A stretch of DNA of 64,000 nt from NCBI RefSeq assembly GCF_040712315.1, contig NC_134017.1, positions 7,222,001 to 7,286,000 of the forward strand. The letters are read 5' to 3'. This DNA is from Castanea sativa. Lineage: Eukaryota; Streptophyta; Magnoliopsida; Fagales; Fagaceae. This document shows positions 45,016 through 57,659 of the stretch, piece after piece; positions within the stretch are counted from its first letter, which is position 1; each line of letters opens with the position of its first letter. The translations under genes were made by a program, and so were the position numbers. The notes below the pieces were generated by a model. That model did not search any database. It saw only the letters and a program-made list of their open reading frames with translations, and was not told where the DNA came from.

Positions 45016-45240
45016 TAATTTTTTTTTTTTTTTTGGATAAATAACGCAATTCATTGAAAAGAAAAAAAAACACATGTACAGGACTTATACTAGAGACCAT
45101 CAGTCATGGTGTAGAGTACAATGATCAATGAAATCTAAAAGAGAAGAAAAAGAATAAAAACCCAAAGAAGGCAGCCAAGCAAAAAGAACGACAATAATAA
45201 TCTAATTACATCACAAAATCAGCAACAAACAACTCTGTCG
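45016..45240 (-). mobile_element. Retroposon 3' end (LINE/SINE tail)
   Basis: On the minus strand the sequence ends in TTCAATGAATTGCGTTATTT followed by CC and an A-run (T-run at 45019-45033). The same kind of GGATAAGTAA...TTCATT tail occurs at 62628. Too short to classify. Confidence 0.35.
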
Positions 45241-45325
45241 AACTAAACTGCAATAAAAGAACATTTTTCTTTAAGATAGACCGCAAGGTAACGAAGAGAA
45301 GATACGAAAATATATAACACATTAC

Positions 45326-46298
45326 CTGGACTCCACTCAATGGCTCGTTTCTGACGTACATATTCCATAAGTGGTGTAACGATAGGAGCTTCTTTTGCAG
45401 CACCTAGAAATAAGTATGGAGAAACTAATAAATCTATAGGAAAAAAATGTCTCTTAAACACAAATAATTAATAAGTTGTGTCCACTTTTCCTTATGACAC
45501 TCCACAACATTTGGACACAACCTTATGCGGCACCAGGGTGGCATCAAAATAGGAAACTCAAATCATTACATACAATAGGCACCATGGTGGCCCAAAAATT
45601 AATAAATAAAGTGAGCTTGGGTGCAACAAAGCCAAAATTATACACGACTATATTTTGATATGAGATTATCTAACTAATATATACACACACACACACACAT
45701 TCAAAGTCATTAAAAGTAATTACAAACCAGCTTGCTCTGCTTCTTTTCACTCCAACTGTATTTCTGCACTACTAGGTAGATGCTCAGCCGGCCTTGCAAT
45801 AATTTTGAGGAACCCTACATAATCAGGATCTACTTTTTCATAAAAGAAAAAGGTAGGTATTAATAACAAAATCTAGTACAATGGTATTCTTAGTAAATGT
45901 GAATGCAAACTGTAAAAATACATTTATATATGGTCCCAATCACAACCATCCTTTTTACTAGTTGACTTTGGAGCCTTCTGTGAAGGAGCATATTCAACTT
46001 AAACCTTATACTAAGCACCTGAGATTCATACAATGATATTCACTGAATCAAACCACTTCAACAACATAAAACACATCTGTTTGTAAACTTGTAATGTAAA
46101 GAATAAGGCATGTCATTATTAGTTACCCTTCTCATTAACAAAGACATGTCCAACAAAAAACTCTGCAAAGTCGAAAACATCTTCCAGTTTCTTGAAGTCT
46201 ATGTAGGCTCGAGAATATCTCTGATTCTTCAGGCTGCAAATTTTTTGCTTGACAAAAATTCTTCAAGTTAGAAAAACCATCAACCCATGAATAAGTGC
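45326..46298 (-). pseudogene. UPF3: UPF3 (nonsense-mediated decay factor) gene fragment
   Basis: Three spliced exons of the N-terminal RNP-like domain of UPF3, which binds UPF2 in nonsense-mediated mRNA decay. Exon 46127-46298 ends with SLKNQRYSRAYIDFKKLEDV, FDFAEFFVGHVFVNEKG and a GTAACT donor. Exon 45728-45832 has DPDYVGFLKIIARPAEHLPS and SAEIQLE, then a stop (TGA for Arg), KEAEQAG. Exon 45326-45403 has GAAKEAPIVTPLMEYVRQKR before a GTAATG donor. Order, introns and splice sites are preserved, so this is a genomic rather than retro-copied fragment. The start of exon 46298 is frame-shifted, and the gene's first and last exons are missing. It lies inside the CACTA-bounded region, on the same strand as the lipase fragment. 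Confidence 0.85.
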
Positions 46299-46526
46299 CT
46301 AAAAATAGAAGAAAATAAAATAATATAAACAATTAAGCCATTATGTTATAGTGAGCTCAGAAAAGTGGGCAGGTTTCGAAAAGGAAAGTAGTTCATACCA
46401 CACTTGGTTGTTCTCATCTAACTCAATGGAAAAACGTTCTTCCCCAACCGGCAATCCACAAAATTTCCTTGACACATATTAGTGTCAGCAAGGGTTCATC
46501 AAATTCAAGCAGGTTTAACAGAAAAA

Positions 46527-46537
46527 ATAAATAAATA

Positions 46538-46589
<52 letters not shown>
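46527..46589. repeat. (TAA)n microsatellite
   Basis: About 16 TAA/AAT units preceded by three AAAT units. Confidence 0.95.
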
Positions 46590-46599
46590 GAAGTGTTAA

Positions 46600-47533
46600 A
46601 CAAGGTGAAAAATCACATGTGAAACAACATCATATAAATTATAACAATTTGTTTCACAATCCCCATTGTTTGTAGTCTAGGTCGTCCCAGACTACATGTG
46701 GAACTCGCAAAAGTAGGAGGCAAAATGGCCAGCCATTATAGTTATATTTGCATGTATCTAAAGAGGCCAAAGACTGCAATGCAGCCAGCAAGGTTAGAAC
46801 TAAGTAAGATTTCATCTTCTTCCAAGTAAGTTTTATAATTAACTAAGTTGATTTTTTTTAATAGTAATTTTCTGTCTTACTGGCAACAATCATATCTAGC
46901 AAGTAGCAACAAAAGGATGCCCCATGTTGGTAAATAAAAAATGGTTAACCCAAGTTCAATTAGTTGTCAAAATTTCCCAATATAGTTGTTATTCAGCGTT
47001 GTGGGTCAAGAAGAAAAGCTGTCCATGTAGTTTTTATGTTTGGATTCTTTGGAATAGTTTTTGGAGTAGTTTTTAGAAGTATAATTTATAGGAATCTTTT
47101 TAAAAATGAAATATTATGTTAATGGAAAGTTACATGTTGCATTTATACAAACCTTAATGAATGAAGTTTCCTTTCATAAACTGTTTAGGGGAAGTGTCAT
47201 TTTAGAAAACCACAAGGAGGTTGGTGTTAGAGTCTACTCAACTACGGGCCAACTATAGGGATGTAAAAATGTGAAAAGTAATTATTTTTACCAACATATT
47301 TTAGAAGAGATTTCAAATTAAACCTTATAATATAAAATTAAAAACTGAATTTTATGAACTATTATAAATTAGAGATAGACTTCCTGAAGACCATAAAAAG
47401 GGAAGAACTTGAAATCAAATAATTCAGTACTAATGCTTGGTTGTTGTATGGACTATAGAGTCCTTTAGGAAAGAATCACTTTAGGAGTACCATTTGCTTG
47501 GCTTTCACTTTTTATCTGAACAATAGGTGTATA

Positions 47534-47564
<31 letters not shown>

Positions 47565-47984
47565 ATGACCTTATTTTCACACATTCTAAGCTCTGAAGTT
47601 GAGAATCTGATGTTTACTACTGTATAAGTTTACTACTGTATAAAGCAACTTTTACAAGCAGCCTGGATAAGGTAGACCTTCATTTCAAGAAGGTAAGCTT
47701 ATATATATATATATATATGCTTTTTTAGTTCTTTTACATGGACTACTTTCTAATGTGTTTTAACTATTAGAGTAGGCAGGATATTGGCAAGCGAAAGGTA
47801 CTTGGACAAGCGGTTCAGTTTCAGTTGACTTTCATAAAATCCAGGTCTATAAATATTTGCCTTGGAAGCTCCATCAGAGAACTTTTCTTGTACTACACCT
47901 CCTGGAATATATGCAGTTTAAGCAAACTGTTACAATTGATTGTGACTTCCATGCACAAGAGTCGTCAATTGATGACTCCACATG
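46600..47984. other. Spacer with (TA)n tracts; no gene supported
   Basis: Contains (TA)n tracts at 47533-47559 and 47699-47718. The open frame leading into the LINE from 47825 has no recognisable domain before about 47985 and is probably chance read-through. Confidence 0.5.
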
Positions 47985-50860
47985 TTCTCAAACTATTACA
48001 ATTGCTGGAGGCTTTGAAATTATTGGATGTTAAGGAAGGGGAGCATGGCCTTTCTGAAGAAGAGTTAGGTGAGAGGGCTGGGTTAAGATCTCAAATACAG
48101 AACCTTCTCTCTTTGGAAGAGGTTTCATGGAGACAGAAATCGAGGATGCTTTGCATTAAGGAAAGAGATAACAATACCAAATTTTTCCACAAGATGGCCA
48201 ATTCTCGGAGAAGGTATAACCATATTAGTATGTTGGAAGTGAATGGGGTTATCTATGAGGACGAATCCGAGATGGCTGACCAAGCTGTACAGTTTTATAA
48301 AAATTTGTACAAGGAAACAGAGGAGTGGAGGCCTTTTGTGGACGGATTGGAGTTTGATCAGATAGAGGGGTTGGAGAGGGACTGGCTTGAACGGAGGTTT
48401 GAACAGGAGGAGGTCCTTCGAGTTGTCAAAGAGATGGAAGGAGATAAAGCTCCAGGTCTTGATGGTTTCTCTTTGGCTTTTTATCACCATTGTTGGGGAG
48501 TTGTGAAAAGAGATATCTTAGCTATGTTTGAAGAGTTTTATCAACACAGTAAATTTGAAAAATCTCTTAATGCAACTTTCATAGCCTTAATCCCTAAAAA
48601 GAATAGTGCTTCCAATATTCGAGATTTTAGACCCATTAGTTTGGTGGGGAGTGTCTACAAGATTTTGGCCAAGGTGTTGGTAAACTGCATTAAAGACGTT
48701 TTGGATCAATTGATATCTGAGTCTCAGAACAGTTTTGTGGGTGGTAGACAGATTCTTGATTCAATTCTCATTGCTAATGAGTTTGTTGATAGTAGGGTGA
48801 AGAGTAAGCTTCCGGGGGTTATCTGTAAATTAGATATTGAGAAAGCTTATGATCATGTGAACTGGGAGGCTCTTCTTGATTTGTTGAAGAGAATGAGATT
48901 TGGGGTGAGGTGGTGTAGGTAGATCCGCACATGCATATATACAGCCCAATTCTCTGTTTTGTTTAATGGGTCTCTAGCTGATTTTTTTGGGAGAGTTCGA
49001 GGGGATTGAGACAAGGGGACCCGCTTTCGCCAATATTGTTTCTGGTTATGATGGAGGTTCTCATTAAGATGATGAAAAGAGCTGAAGAGGCTGGTTTGTT
49101 TCGAGGCTTTAGGGTCGACGGTAGACCGGGGGGGGGAGGGGTATGTGTATCGCATCTTTTGTTTGCGGATGATACGATTCTGTTTTGCGATGCTGATGAG
49201 GAGCAGATTCTTCATATTCGGATGCTTCTTCTTTGTTTCCAGGCAGTGACAGGTTTAAAGGTTAATGCGCTGAAAAGTGAGATGGTTCCCATTGGGGAGG
49301 TTCCTAATGTCCATATCCTAGCAGAGATTTTGGGATGCCGGATTGGGTCTTTGCCTATGACCTATCTTGGTATGCCTTTGGGGGCATCCTACAAGTCCCT
49401 TACTGTTTGGAATCCTATCTTGGAAAATTTTGAGCGTAAGTTGGCCGGTTGGAAGAAGATGTATTTGTCAAAAGGTGAAAGACTAACGTTACTTAAAAGC
49501 ACTTTATCTAGTCTCCCCACTTATTATTTGTCTCTTTTTACCATCCCTATGCATGTGGCCAATAAAATTAAGAGGTTGCAAAAGGATTCCTTGTGGGGGG
49601 ACTCCAAGTTTCATTTGGTGGGATGGGACAAGGTGTGTGCACCTTTGAAAAATGGTGGATTAGGAGTAAGGAAATTAACTACTTTTAATAAAGTTTTACT
49701 AGGGAAGTGGTTATGGAGGTTTGGAATTGAGGAGACAAGACTTTGGAGAAGGGTTATAGCCCTCAAGTTTGGGGAAGAATGGGGGGGGGATGGAAGTCCA
49801 AGCTAGGTAGAGGGGAGCATGGTGTGGCTTGTGAAGAAGTATCCGCATGGGATGGGAGGATTTTAGCAAGAATACTCGCTTTGAGGTAGGGGTGGGGGAT
49901 AGAGTGAAGCTTTGGACTGATCAATTGTGTGGGGAATCTCCATTTCAACTATCTTTTCCGAGCGTGTATGGGATTGCATCCAATAAAGAGGCATCGGTGG
50001 CCTCTTTTCTTGAACGGTTGGGGATTGAGGAGCAGAGAAGCTGGACTGTTCATTTTATTTGGAGACCAAATGATTGGGAAATGGGTGGGGTGAATGATTT
50101 TCTCCGTACCTTGGGTTCTAATCTTCCTCCTACAGAGAATGGAAATCGTATGCGATGGAAGTTGACAAAGAATAGAGACTTTGATATTCGTTCATTTTAC
50201 AATAAGATGAGAAGCCCCTAGCCCATTATTTTCCCTTGGAAAGGTGTTTGGAAGGTTAAGGCACATCGGCGTGTTTCCTTCTTTGTGTGGACTGCTATAT
50301 GGGATAGGATCCTTACAGGGGATAATTTGAGGGGTAGAGGGTTAGATTTTGTCGATTGGTGTATCATGTGCCGCAGTAATGAGGAGACGGCGGATTATTT
50401 GTTACTACATTGTGGAAAGGCTTCTCGACTATGGAGTTTGTTATTTAGATCCTTTGGGTTTTCTTGGGTCTTGCCTAGATCAGTTGCGGATACTCTATTC
50501 AGTTGGTGGAATTGGCCTGGAAAGCATTTGTCTAGCATTTGGAATTTAGCTCCTTTATGCTTGATGTGGTGTCTCTGGAGGGAGCACAATAAGAGGACGT
50601 TCGAGGACATGGAAAGTTCGAATGACCAGCTATTGGCCTCTTTTAGTGGCACTCTGTTTGATTGGTCTAGGGCTTGGGGACTCACCTCTAGTGATTCTCT
50701 CCCTATGTTCCTTAACTCTCTCCTGTGTACTTAGTTTCTTTTCCTTTCCTTTCCTTTTTACTCTTTCTTTTCCCTATGTATTTTTCTCTCTGCCTTATAT
50801 TTATCAGCATAAGGTAGTGTTCTTGAATATATATCTTTTTTACCTATCAAAAAAAAAAAG
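47985..50860 (+). mobile_element. L1-like LINE, 5'-truncated, reverse transcriptase broken
   Basis: It starts in the linker before the reverse transcriptase ([20 protein letters not shown]) and covers the whole RT domain: [71 protein letters not shown] and the catalytic FADD box ([11 protein letters not shown]). The zf-RVT end follows (49847-50734). A TGG-to-TAG stop near 48920 (WCR*I), a frameshift near 48990, another near 49800 in a G-run, and a stop near 50221 inactivate it. The 3' UTR ends in TTTACCTATC and an A-run at 50849-50860. The endonuclease and ORF1 are missing. No target duplication was found. Confidence 0.9.
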
Positions 50861-51673
50861 TCACAATCTTTTGTGATCTAGCTAATGTAAACATGAAATT
50901 TTGTAGCTAAATGGTGCAGACTTATATAATTCATTTGATGCCCAGCAAAAATAAAAATAAAAAAAGGAAACAAAGAACAATAAGAGGGAGAGACATTCGT
51001 TGGTTGACTGTTAGATATATGGAAGAAATATCTGATCAAGCAATCAGCACATGGTTGATAACATTATGTGATTATTTGGTTTTCATTTTCTTGAACCTTC
51101 GGATTAAGTTTCCAGCTTATGGTTTAAAAGCAACTGTCATATTCGTGATCTAGTTTCCGGATTAAGTTTCTCAGGCTTATATGCCATGCAAATAAACTTT
51201 ATCCGGTGTCGTTAATTATGTCATATCTTGTATTCCTAATGTTATAGAGCATATTCTTCATCCTTGAGCGTTCACTTGATAATTAGATAAATTAGCCATC
51301 ATATCTATCAGAGCCTTTTCTGTTTCTCCATAGAAATAATTCACAATTTCCACTACCATCTGAAACCTAACTGATAGAAGGAACATACAACGGAAACAAA
51401 AGCTGCAAACTAGGGGATAAAGTCATTTTTAATTAGGAAATCCACATCATTCTGACTTCACTGAAGATAATCATCAAGTAAGATGCCACAAAATGAGGAA
51501 AAAAGGCAGGTGCACACATTGATAATCCTTTGTCCCCATAACCTTCTTAATCCTTTATAGGTAAATCTAGTTACAAAAGTTTATGAAGACTCTGTAAAAC
51601 AACTAAAAACAAAGCTATCAGTAGAAATAGAAAGCAAACATAGGCAACAGGCTTGATCAGAACATACGTAGGG
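50861..51673. other. Spacer between LINE and lipase exon; no gene seen
   Basis: No recognised exon. It may include intron sequence downstream of the lipase elbow exon. Confidence 0.4.
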
Positions 51674-54516
51674 CAAATGTGACACAAGTCGTCGAGGATA
51701 ATTCTTTTTGCTCTCGTAAAATATATGTCAACAGCGCAGCAGTACCACCACCAAGTGAATGCCCAACAATCTGAAAATGACAAAATGAAAAACTAAGGCA
51801 AAAAAAATTATATATATGAAAGCATATATTGCATGAACTAATTCAGTACAGTAATTTAAATTTCAAAACTGACTGGATGATGACATAGCATGGTAGAGAG
51901 TAACAAAGAATTAGAGGTTTATATCTTAGGGAAAGGATCCTCTCCCATCTAGCTAAAAATTAGAAGGAATTGGAGGATATAAATGGAGTGGATCTTATCC
52001 CTATATGTTACAGAGAAGATCTAGCAAAGCAAAGTTCCTGCAAATATCATATCCTAGCAAAGCAATGTAGTTTGTATCAGAGTGTTAAATTTATCTCATG
52101 TATTGAAATTCAATGCCCCTGTTCGTAATTTGTAATTATGGTCCTCCTGTTGATTACGATTAATTGTTGCTACTTGTTCCAATTGTTAAACTCCATATTT
52201 CCCATTTGCTATCAACTTGAACAAGAGTATTTCTAGTTGAATCTGTAGCTCACAAACTAAACTTGAGCCTTTTCTTGAGATTTCCTTGTGACTTGAGATT
52301 TGCAATTCTACAGTCTTTCATCTCATATTAAGGAGATTAATTTTATATAAAGAACAGAATTTCTGAGGATCTAGTCTTTTGCTTTAGGCTCAAGGTGAAG
52401 TTGTCACTGGCACCAATGTCTTTTTTTTGATATGTAATAACAAACTTTATTGGTAATAAAAGTACAATGAATTTACGATAGTAAACTCACAGCACTGAAA
52501 AGAATACAAACCAATCAAAAAGAAATACCAACAGAATTAAGTAATTCAAACAAAGAATGACAATGCGTAAATCCCCAAATACGGGACCACTCAAACAAAG
52601 TCCTAAGTAGCAAAGACTTCACACAGTCTACAAGTCTCTCAATTTTCTCAAAAGTTTGGGCATTGCGCTCCTTCCAAATTAACCACATAAGACATGCTGA
52701 AACCATATTCCACACTTTTGAAGTGTGACGCCCTAACCAATTCCACCATGCAGAGAGAAGAGAAACAACATTCTTCGGCATCACCCACTTAACCCCAAAC
52801 TAATGAAGGACTTCACTCCACAAGGTATGAGCATACTTACAATGGATCAATAAGTGATCCATAGTTTCCTCTTCACATCGACAAAGGCAGCACTAATTAA
52901 CAAAAGATAAATTCTTCTTAACGAGGTTGTCTATAGTAAGAATCTCACCCTTAGCAGCTGTCCATAAGAAGAAAGCCACCATTTTAGGTACCTTAACACA
53001 CCAAATCCTCTTCCAAGAAAAAGACACCAACGGGGCTGCTAGCAATGAAAAATAGAAAGAGCACACATCAAAAACACCACTACGATTAAATTGCCATATC
53101 ATGGTATCATCACCCCCTCTAGGTAACTTGGATGAGATATGCGCTAAAAAATCATAAAAGATCCTTGTCTCCCAATCTTGAAAAGCATAACGGAAGCGTA
53201 AGTTCTAGCTTCTACCACCCCCATCCATAGCAAACTCAACCATACCAAAAATTGTAGCTGCCTTATCCACAGCAATAGCAAACATTGCCAGATATAAATT
53301 TTTCAAGGCAATAGGGCTACTCTAAGGGTCATACCAGAATCTGATACGAAAACCCTCACCCGCCGCATACAACACATGACCAAAGAAGCTCTCAGCCCAC
53401 TTCCTAATGTTCTTCCACATACCACATCCATGCGTTCCTCTAACAACTCTAGTACACCATCCCCCACTGGCCTCCCCATATTTGGAAGCTATAACTTGCC
53501 TCCATAAACTTGTGACCTCATTCCCAAATCGCCATAGCCACTTCCCAAGCAAAGCTTGGTTAAACAGCTCAATCTTCCAAATCCCCAAGCCTCCACTGGC
53601 CACACAACTTTCTCCCAAGCAACAAGTGAGAATTTAAAAACATCATTAGATCTCCCCCAAAAGAAATTCCTCTGAATCCTCTCTAATCTATCCGCCACAT
53701 ATTGTGGAATAGTGAACAAAGATAAAAAATAAGTAGAGAGACTTGATAAGGTACTCTTCAATAAAGTAAGTCTACCCCCTTTTGACAAATATAACTGCTT
53801 CCAACCTGCGAGCTTTTTTTCCATCCGTTCAATGATAGGGTTCCATATTGAGGAATCCTTATAATGTGCCCCCAAATGCATACCCAAATAAGACATGGGT
53901 AAACATCCTACCTTACAACATAAAATACAAGATAAGGCATCCAAATTCCCAACCTCACCAACCGGCACAATCTCACTCTTACTAACATTTACTTTCAATC
54001 TTGCGATAGCTTCAAAGAAAATTAGAACCATACGAATATGTAATAATTGTTCCTTGAATGCATCACAAAAGAGAATAGTATCATCAGCAAACAAAAGGTG
54101 AGAGATATGCAAACCTCCACTTGTATTAGGACTTGCTTGGAATCCACTGAGAAAGCCTCCATCTTTTGTCCTTTTCAACAACCTACTCAACACCTCCATT
54201 ACCAATAAGAATAGGAGTGGAGATAAATGATCCCCTTGGCGAAGACCACAAGAGTTGCCAAAGAAGCCAGCTGGAGACCCATTAATAAGCACTGAAAAAC
54301 GGGCAGTAGAAATATATATCTTCATCCATCTCCCCCACTTCTCCCCAAAACCCATCCTCTCCATAAGGTAAAATAAGTCACTCCAACTCACATGATCATA
54401 AGCCTTCTCAATATCCAATTTAATATTCACACCCGAAATACCACTCTTCAATCTAATGTCCAAGCATTCATTTGCGATAAGAACAAAGTCAAGAATCTGT
54501 CTTCTTCCTGTAGGGA

Positions 54517-54920
54517 GTTTCCACGAATTCCTAAACCTGTGAGAACAAAGAATATAGAGAAAAACACACGCCAAAGAAAAAGTAATCACACACACAAGAC
54601 AATATTTACGTGGTTCGGTAATTTACCTCCCAACTGTTTGGCAAAGAAGCTAAAACGATCAATGCACGGATCTCATCATCAAAATCAATTTCTACAGACA
54701 ACAATTGATTTGTGATAGTGTAGAATTCATTCAGATGTTGTGCTACTAATGCGTTCTCTGCCATCTTCAGATTGAACAGTTTCTTCATCAAATGCACCTT
54801 GTTGTTTGCTGACGGCTTTTCATACATACCAGACAAAGCCTTCATCAGATCTACTGTAGTCTTCTCCTTTACAACATTGTGTGCAACAAACCTAGACAAC
54901 ATTAACCTGATACCCCCAAC
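54517..54920 (-). mobile_element. Copia-type gag fragment inserted in the LINE RT domain
   Basis: The LINE RT reads [10 protein letters not shown], then changes at about 54920 to RFVAHNVVKEKTTVDLMKAL, SGMYEKPSANNKVHLMKKLF, NLKMAEN, HLNEFYTITNQLLSVEIDFD and ALIVLASLPNSWE. That is the conserved core of plant Copia gag (UBN2 family). The LINE resumes at [16 protein letters not shown] near 54517. No LTR and no target duplication accompany it, so it looks like filler DNA from break repair rather than a normal Copia insertion. A TTTACGTGGTTCGGTAAT stretch at 54606-54625, typical of Copia LTR regions, lies at the junction. Confidence 0.8.
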
Positions 54921-56115
54921 AAAAGAATTCTGGGAGTTGGAAATAAGTTTATCCAAAACACAACGTAGTCTATGTGCCAAGACCTTTGAAAGTAGCTTGT
55001 ACAAACTACCCACAAGGCTGATAAGGCGAAAATCTCTAATATTGACTACACTAAGCTTCTTGGATATCAAACACAAAAAGGTGGCATTGAGAGATTTTTC
55101 AAAGATACATTCTTTGTGGAAGTCTGCAAAAAAAGCCAAGATCTCCTTCTCAAGAACACACCAGCAATTTTGAAATAAAGCCATATTAAAGTCATCTGGA
55201 CCGGGAGCCTTATCACCCTTAGCCTCCCGTAGGGCTGCAATGATCTCCTTCTCAAACTCCCTTTCTAAAGTAAGCCTCTCGGTTTCATCCAGATTTGCAA
55301 ACTCTAAACCATCAATAATGGGCCTCCAAGATTCGGTCTCCTAGTACAAAGACTTATAAAATCCACCACTTGATCCTGAATTGCAAACTCATCCTCATAC
55401 AAAATGCCCTCAACCTCCACAGCTCTCATAGTATTTGTACGTCTATGAGAATTAGCAAGCCTATGAAAAAACCCAATATTATTATCCCCTTCTTTTAAGT
55501 ACAAAGCCTTTGATTTCTGCCTACAAGAAATCTCCTCCAAAGAAGCTAAATACGCAATATCAACCTTTATCTCAGCTCTTCTTGCACTATCTGCCGGTGA
55601 AAAAGATTGCATCCCTTCTCTCAAATCTAAGTCCAAAAGCTCAGACAGCAAGCATTTTTTCCTAAAAGACACATCCCCAAATAGATGTTTATTTTAATGT
55701 TTCAAATCTCCCTTAAGAGCCTTCAATTTGCAAGCTAGAACAATACTAGGAGACCCACAAAATGGTATTCGTTCCACCAACCTCACACTAGATCCACAAA
55801 TCCCTCCACCTTAAGCCACATATTCTCAAATTTGAAAGAAGTCTTTCCCCTCAACATTCCACCTGCCTCCACTAGAAGAGGACAGTGGTCCAAAATCACT
55901 TGAGGAAGAGGCCTTTGAGTCACATCCAAAAAGTGATCCTCCCAATCAGCGGATACCAACACTCTATCAATTCTAGACATAGAAGGGTTCACTGAGTCAT
56001 GGAACCATGTATACTCGCCCCCCACCAAAGGTATATCAACCAAAAAATTCCTCTCAATAAAGTTTGAGAATTGAACATGGCTGGACTAAAAGAAGTGCAA
56101 CCAAGACGCTCTACT

Positions 56116-57167
56116 CTATGATGCACGGACACAGACGCAGACACAAACACGGACACGAATACAGCGATACGAAAATTTTTGAAAAACTAAGACACGACAC
56201 GGCACGGCATGGACACGGCAATTAAATAATTAATTAAATTTTATATTTAGGCATATTTTTTAATATTTTTAGACATAAAATACGTTTATATCTAGAATTT
56301 AAATTATGTACAAACTACAAATAAGTAAACTAACACCCAAAGAAGTACAATAATACACATAAAATGTTTAGAGTACAAACCAAAGTTTAAATTGGCTACA
56401 TTCAATATCAAACAAAAAACATAAAAGGAAATAAGCGGGACACACAAAAACAAAAATCACAAAAACAAGCTTTAGTAAAATCACCTACAATATTTAACTT
56501 TAATAAATAAATAAAACTATAACAAGACACACAAAAACAAAAATCACTAAATTCATAATTAACATTATAATTTATAAGGCAAGGTTGAGTAAAGAAGGAA
56601 AAAAAAAAAAAATATATATATATATATATATACACAGTAAAGTATACCACAGTGAGTGGGATTAAAAAAAAAAAAGCTTTGGGTGCTATAAATAAAAAAC
56701 GCCACAAAAAACCAAACCAAAAGTCCTAAGCGATCGAGATAAAAGAAAGAAAAAAGAAAAAAGAAAAAAAGAAATCGCGAAACAGAAAGAGAGAAGAGAA
56801 GAAGCTCGAACCTGTCCACGCCGAGAGAGAGAGAGATCGGAAGGAACAGAGGGAGAGAGGGAGCTCGCCGATCGGCTCGATGTAGCTCCAGCGAGGGACA
56901 GAAGGCAGCAGGCAGAGGGAAATCAACGGTTGGGCTGTGTGGGTTTCTAATATTTCACTTCTCACTTATGGGCTGTGTGGGTTTTTGTTTTTTTTTTTTT
57001 TCCATTGCTGGCGTGTCCACCGCGTTGGCACTGTGTCGGCGCTACGTCGGTGCCGTGTCGGAGAAGCGGAAAAAAAAAAAAGAAAAAAAAAAGAAGACTG
57101 CTCAGACACCGGTGTCCGGCGAGTCTTACCGGTACGTTGGCAAAAATGTCGTGTCGGTGCAACCTAG
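56116..57167. mobile_element. Non-autonomous hAT element, 1052 bp, 8-bp duplication
   Basis: Inserted in the LINE endonuclease coding region and flanked by perfect GCTCTACT copies (56108-56115, 57168-57175). Ends: CTATGATGCACGGACAC on the left and, reverse-complemented, CTAGGTTGCACCGACAC on the right. Repeated ACACGGACACG-type motifs fill the left end and GTGTCGG/ACACCGG motifs the right. Removing it with one duplication rejoins the endonuclease reading at GDFNII and [10 protein letters not shown]. No transposase is found. The middle is AT-rich with a (TA)n tract (56612-56631). Confidence 0.9.
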
Positions 57168-57659
57168 GCTCTACTAGATATCTGATGATATTAAAATCAC
57201 CAAAAACACGCCAAACTGCACTCCACCTCCTTCTCACACTATCAAGTTTAGTCCACAAAGCATCCTTAAGACCATCAGCATTCGGACCATACACCCCTGT
57301 ACATATCCAAGCAAAACCGTTTGCCACACCCTCTTACAAAATAGAAACAGAAAAGCACCCAACTAGACAATCCATTTTTTTATATACCCTCGTGTCCCAT
57401 GCCAAAATAACCCCCCTGCTGTATGAATGGCATCCAAAGCTACCCGATCAACAAAACGGCTACTCCAAAGACTTTTCACAACAGCAGAATTGACAGAATC
57501 CAATTTAGTTTCTTGGAAACACACTACATCACACTTCCACTCCTTGAGTAAATTCTTCACCATATCCCTCTTTTGAGGATTGTTTAATCCTCTCACATTC
57601 CAAGATAAGATTTTCAAATTCATGGACAACGAACTAAACCCACCCCACAAAAATTCTCA

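Noticed and set aside
46395..46490. Possible additional UPF3 or transposase exon on the minus strand
   Set aside because: One frame reads GLPVGEERFSIELDENNQVW, but I could not match it to UPF3's N-terminus or convincingly to a CACTA transposase.
47825..47984. N-terminal extension of the LINE frame as a captured exon
   Set aside because: No recognisable domain and no splice signals; probably chance in-frame spacer before the LINE truncation point.
56408..57177. Frames rich in Phe/Ser or Lys runs
   Set aside because: Low-complexity poly-purine/poly-pyrimidine DNA inside the hAT element.
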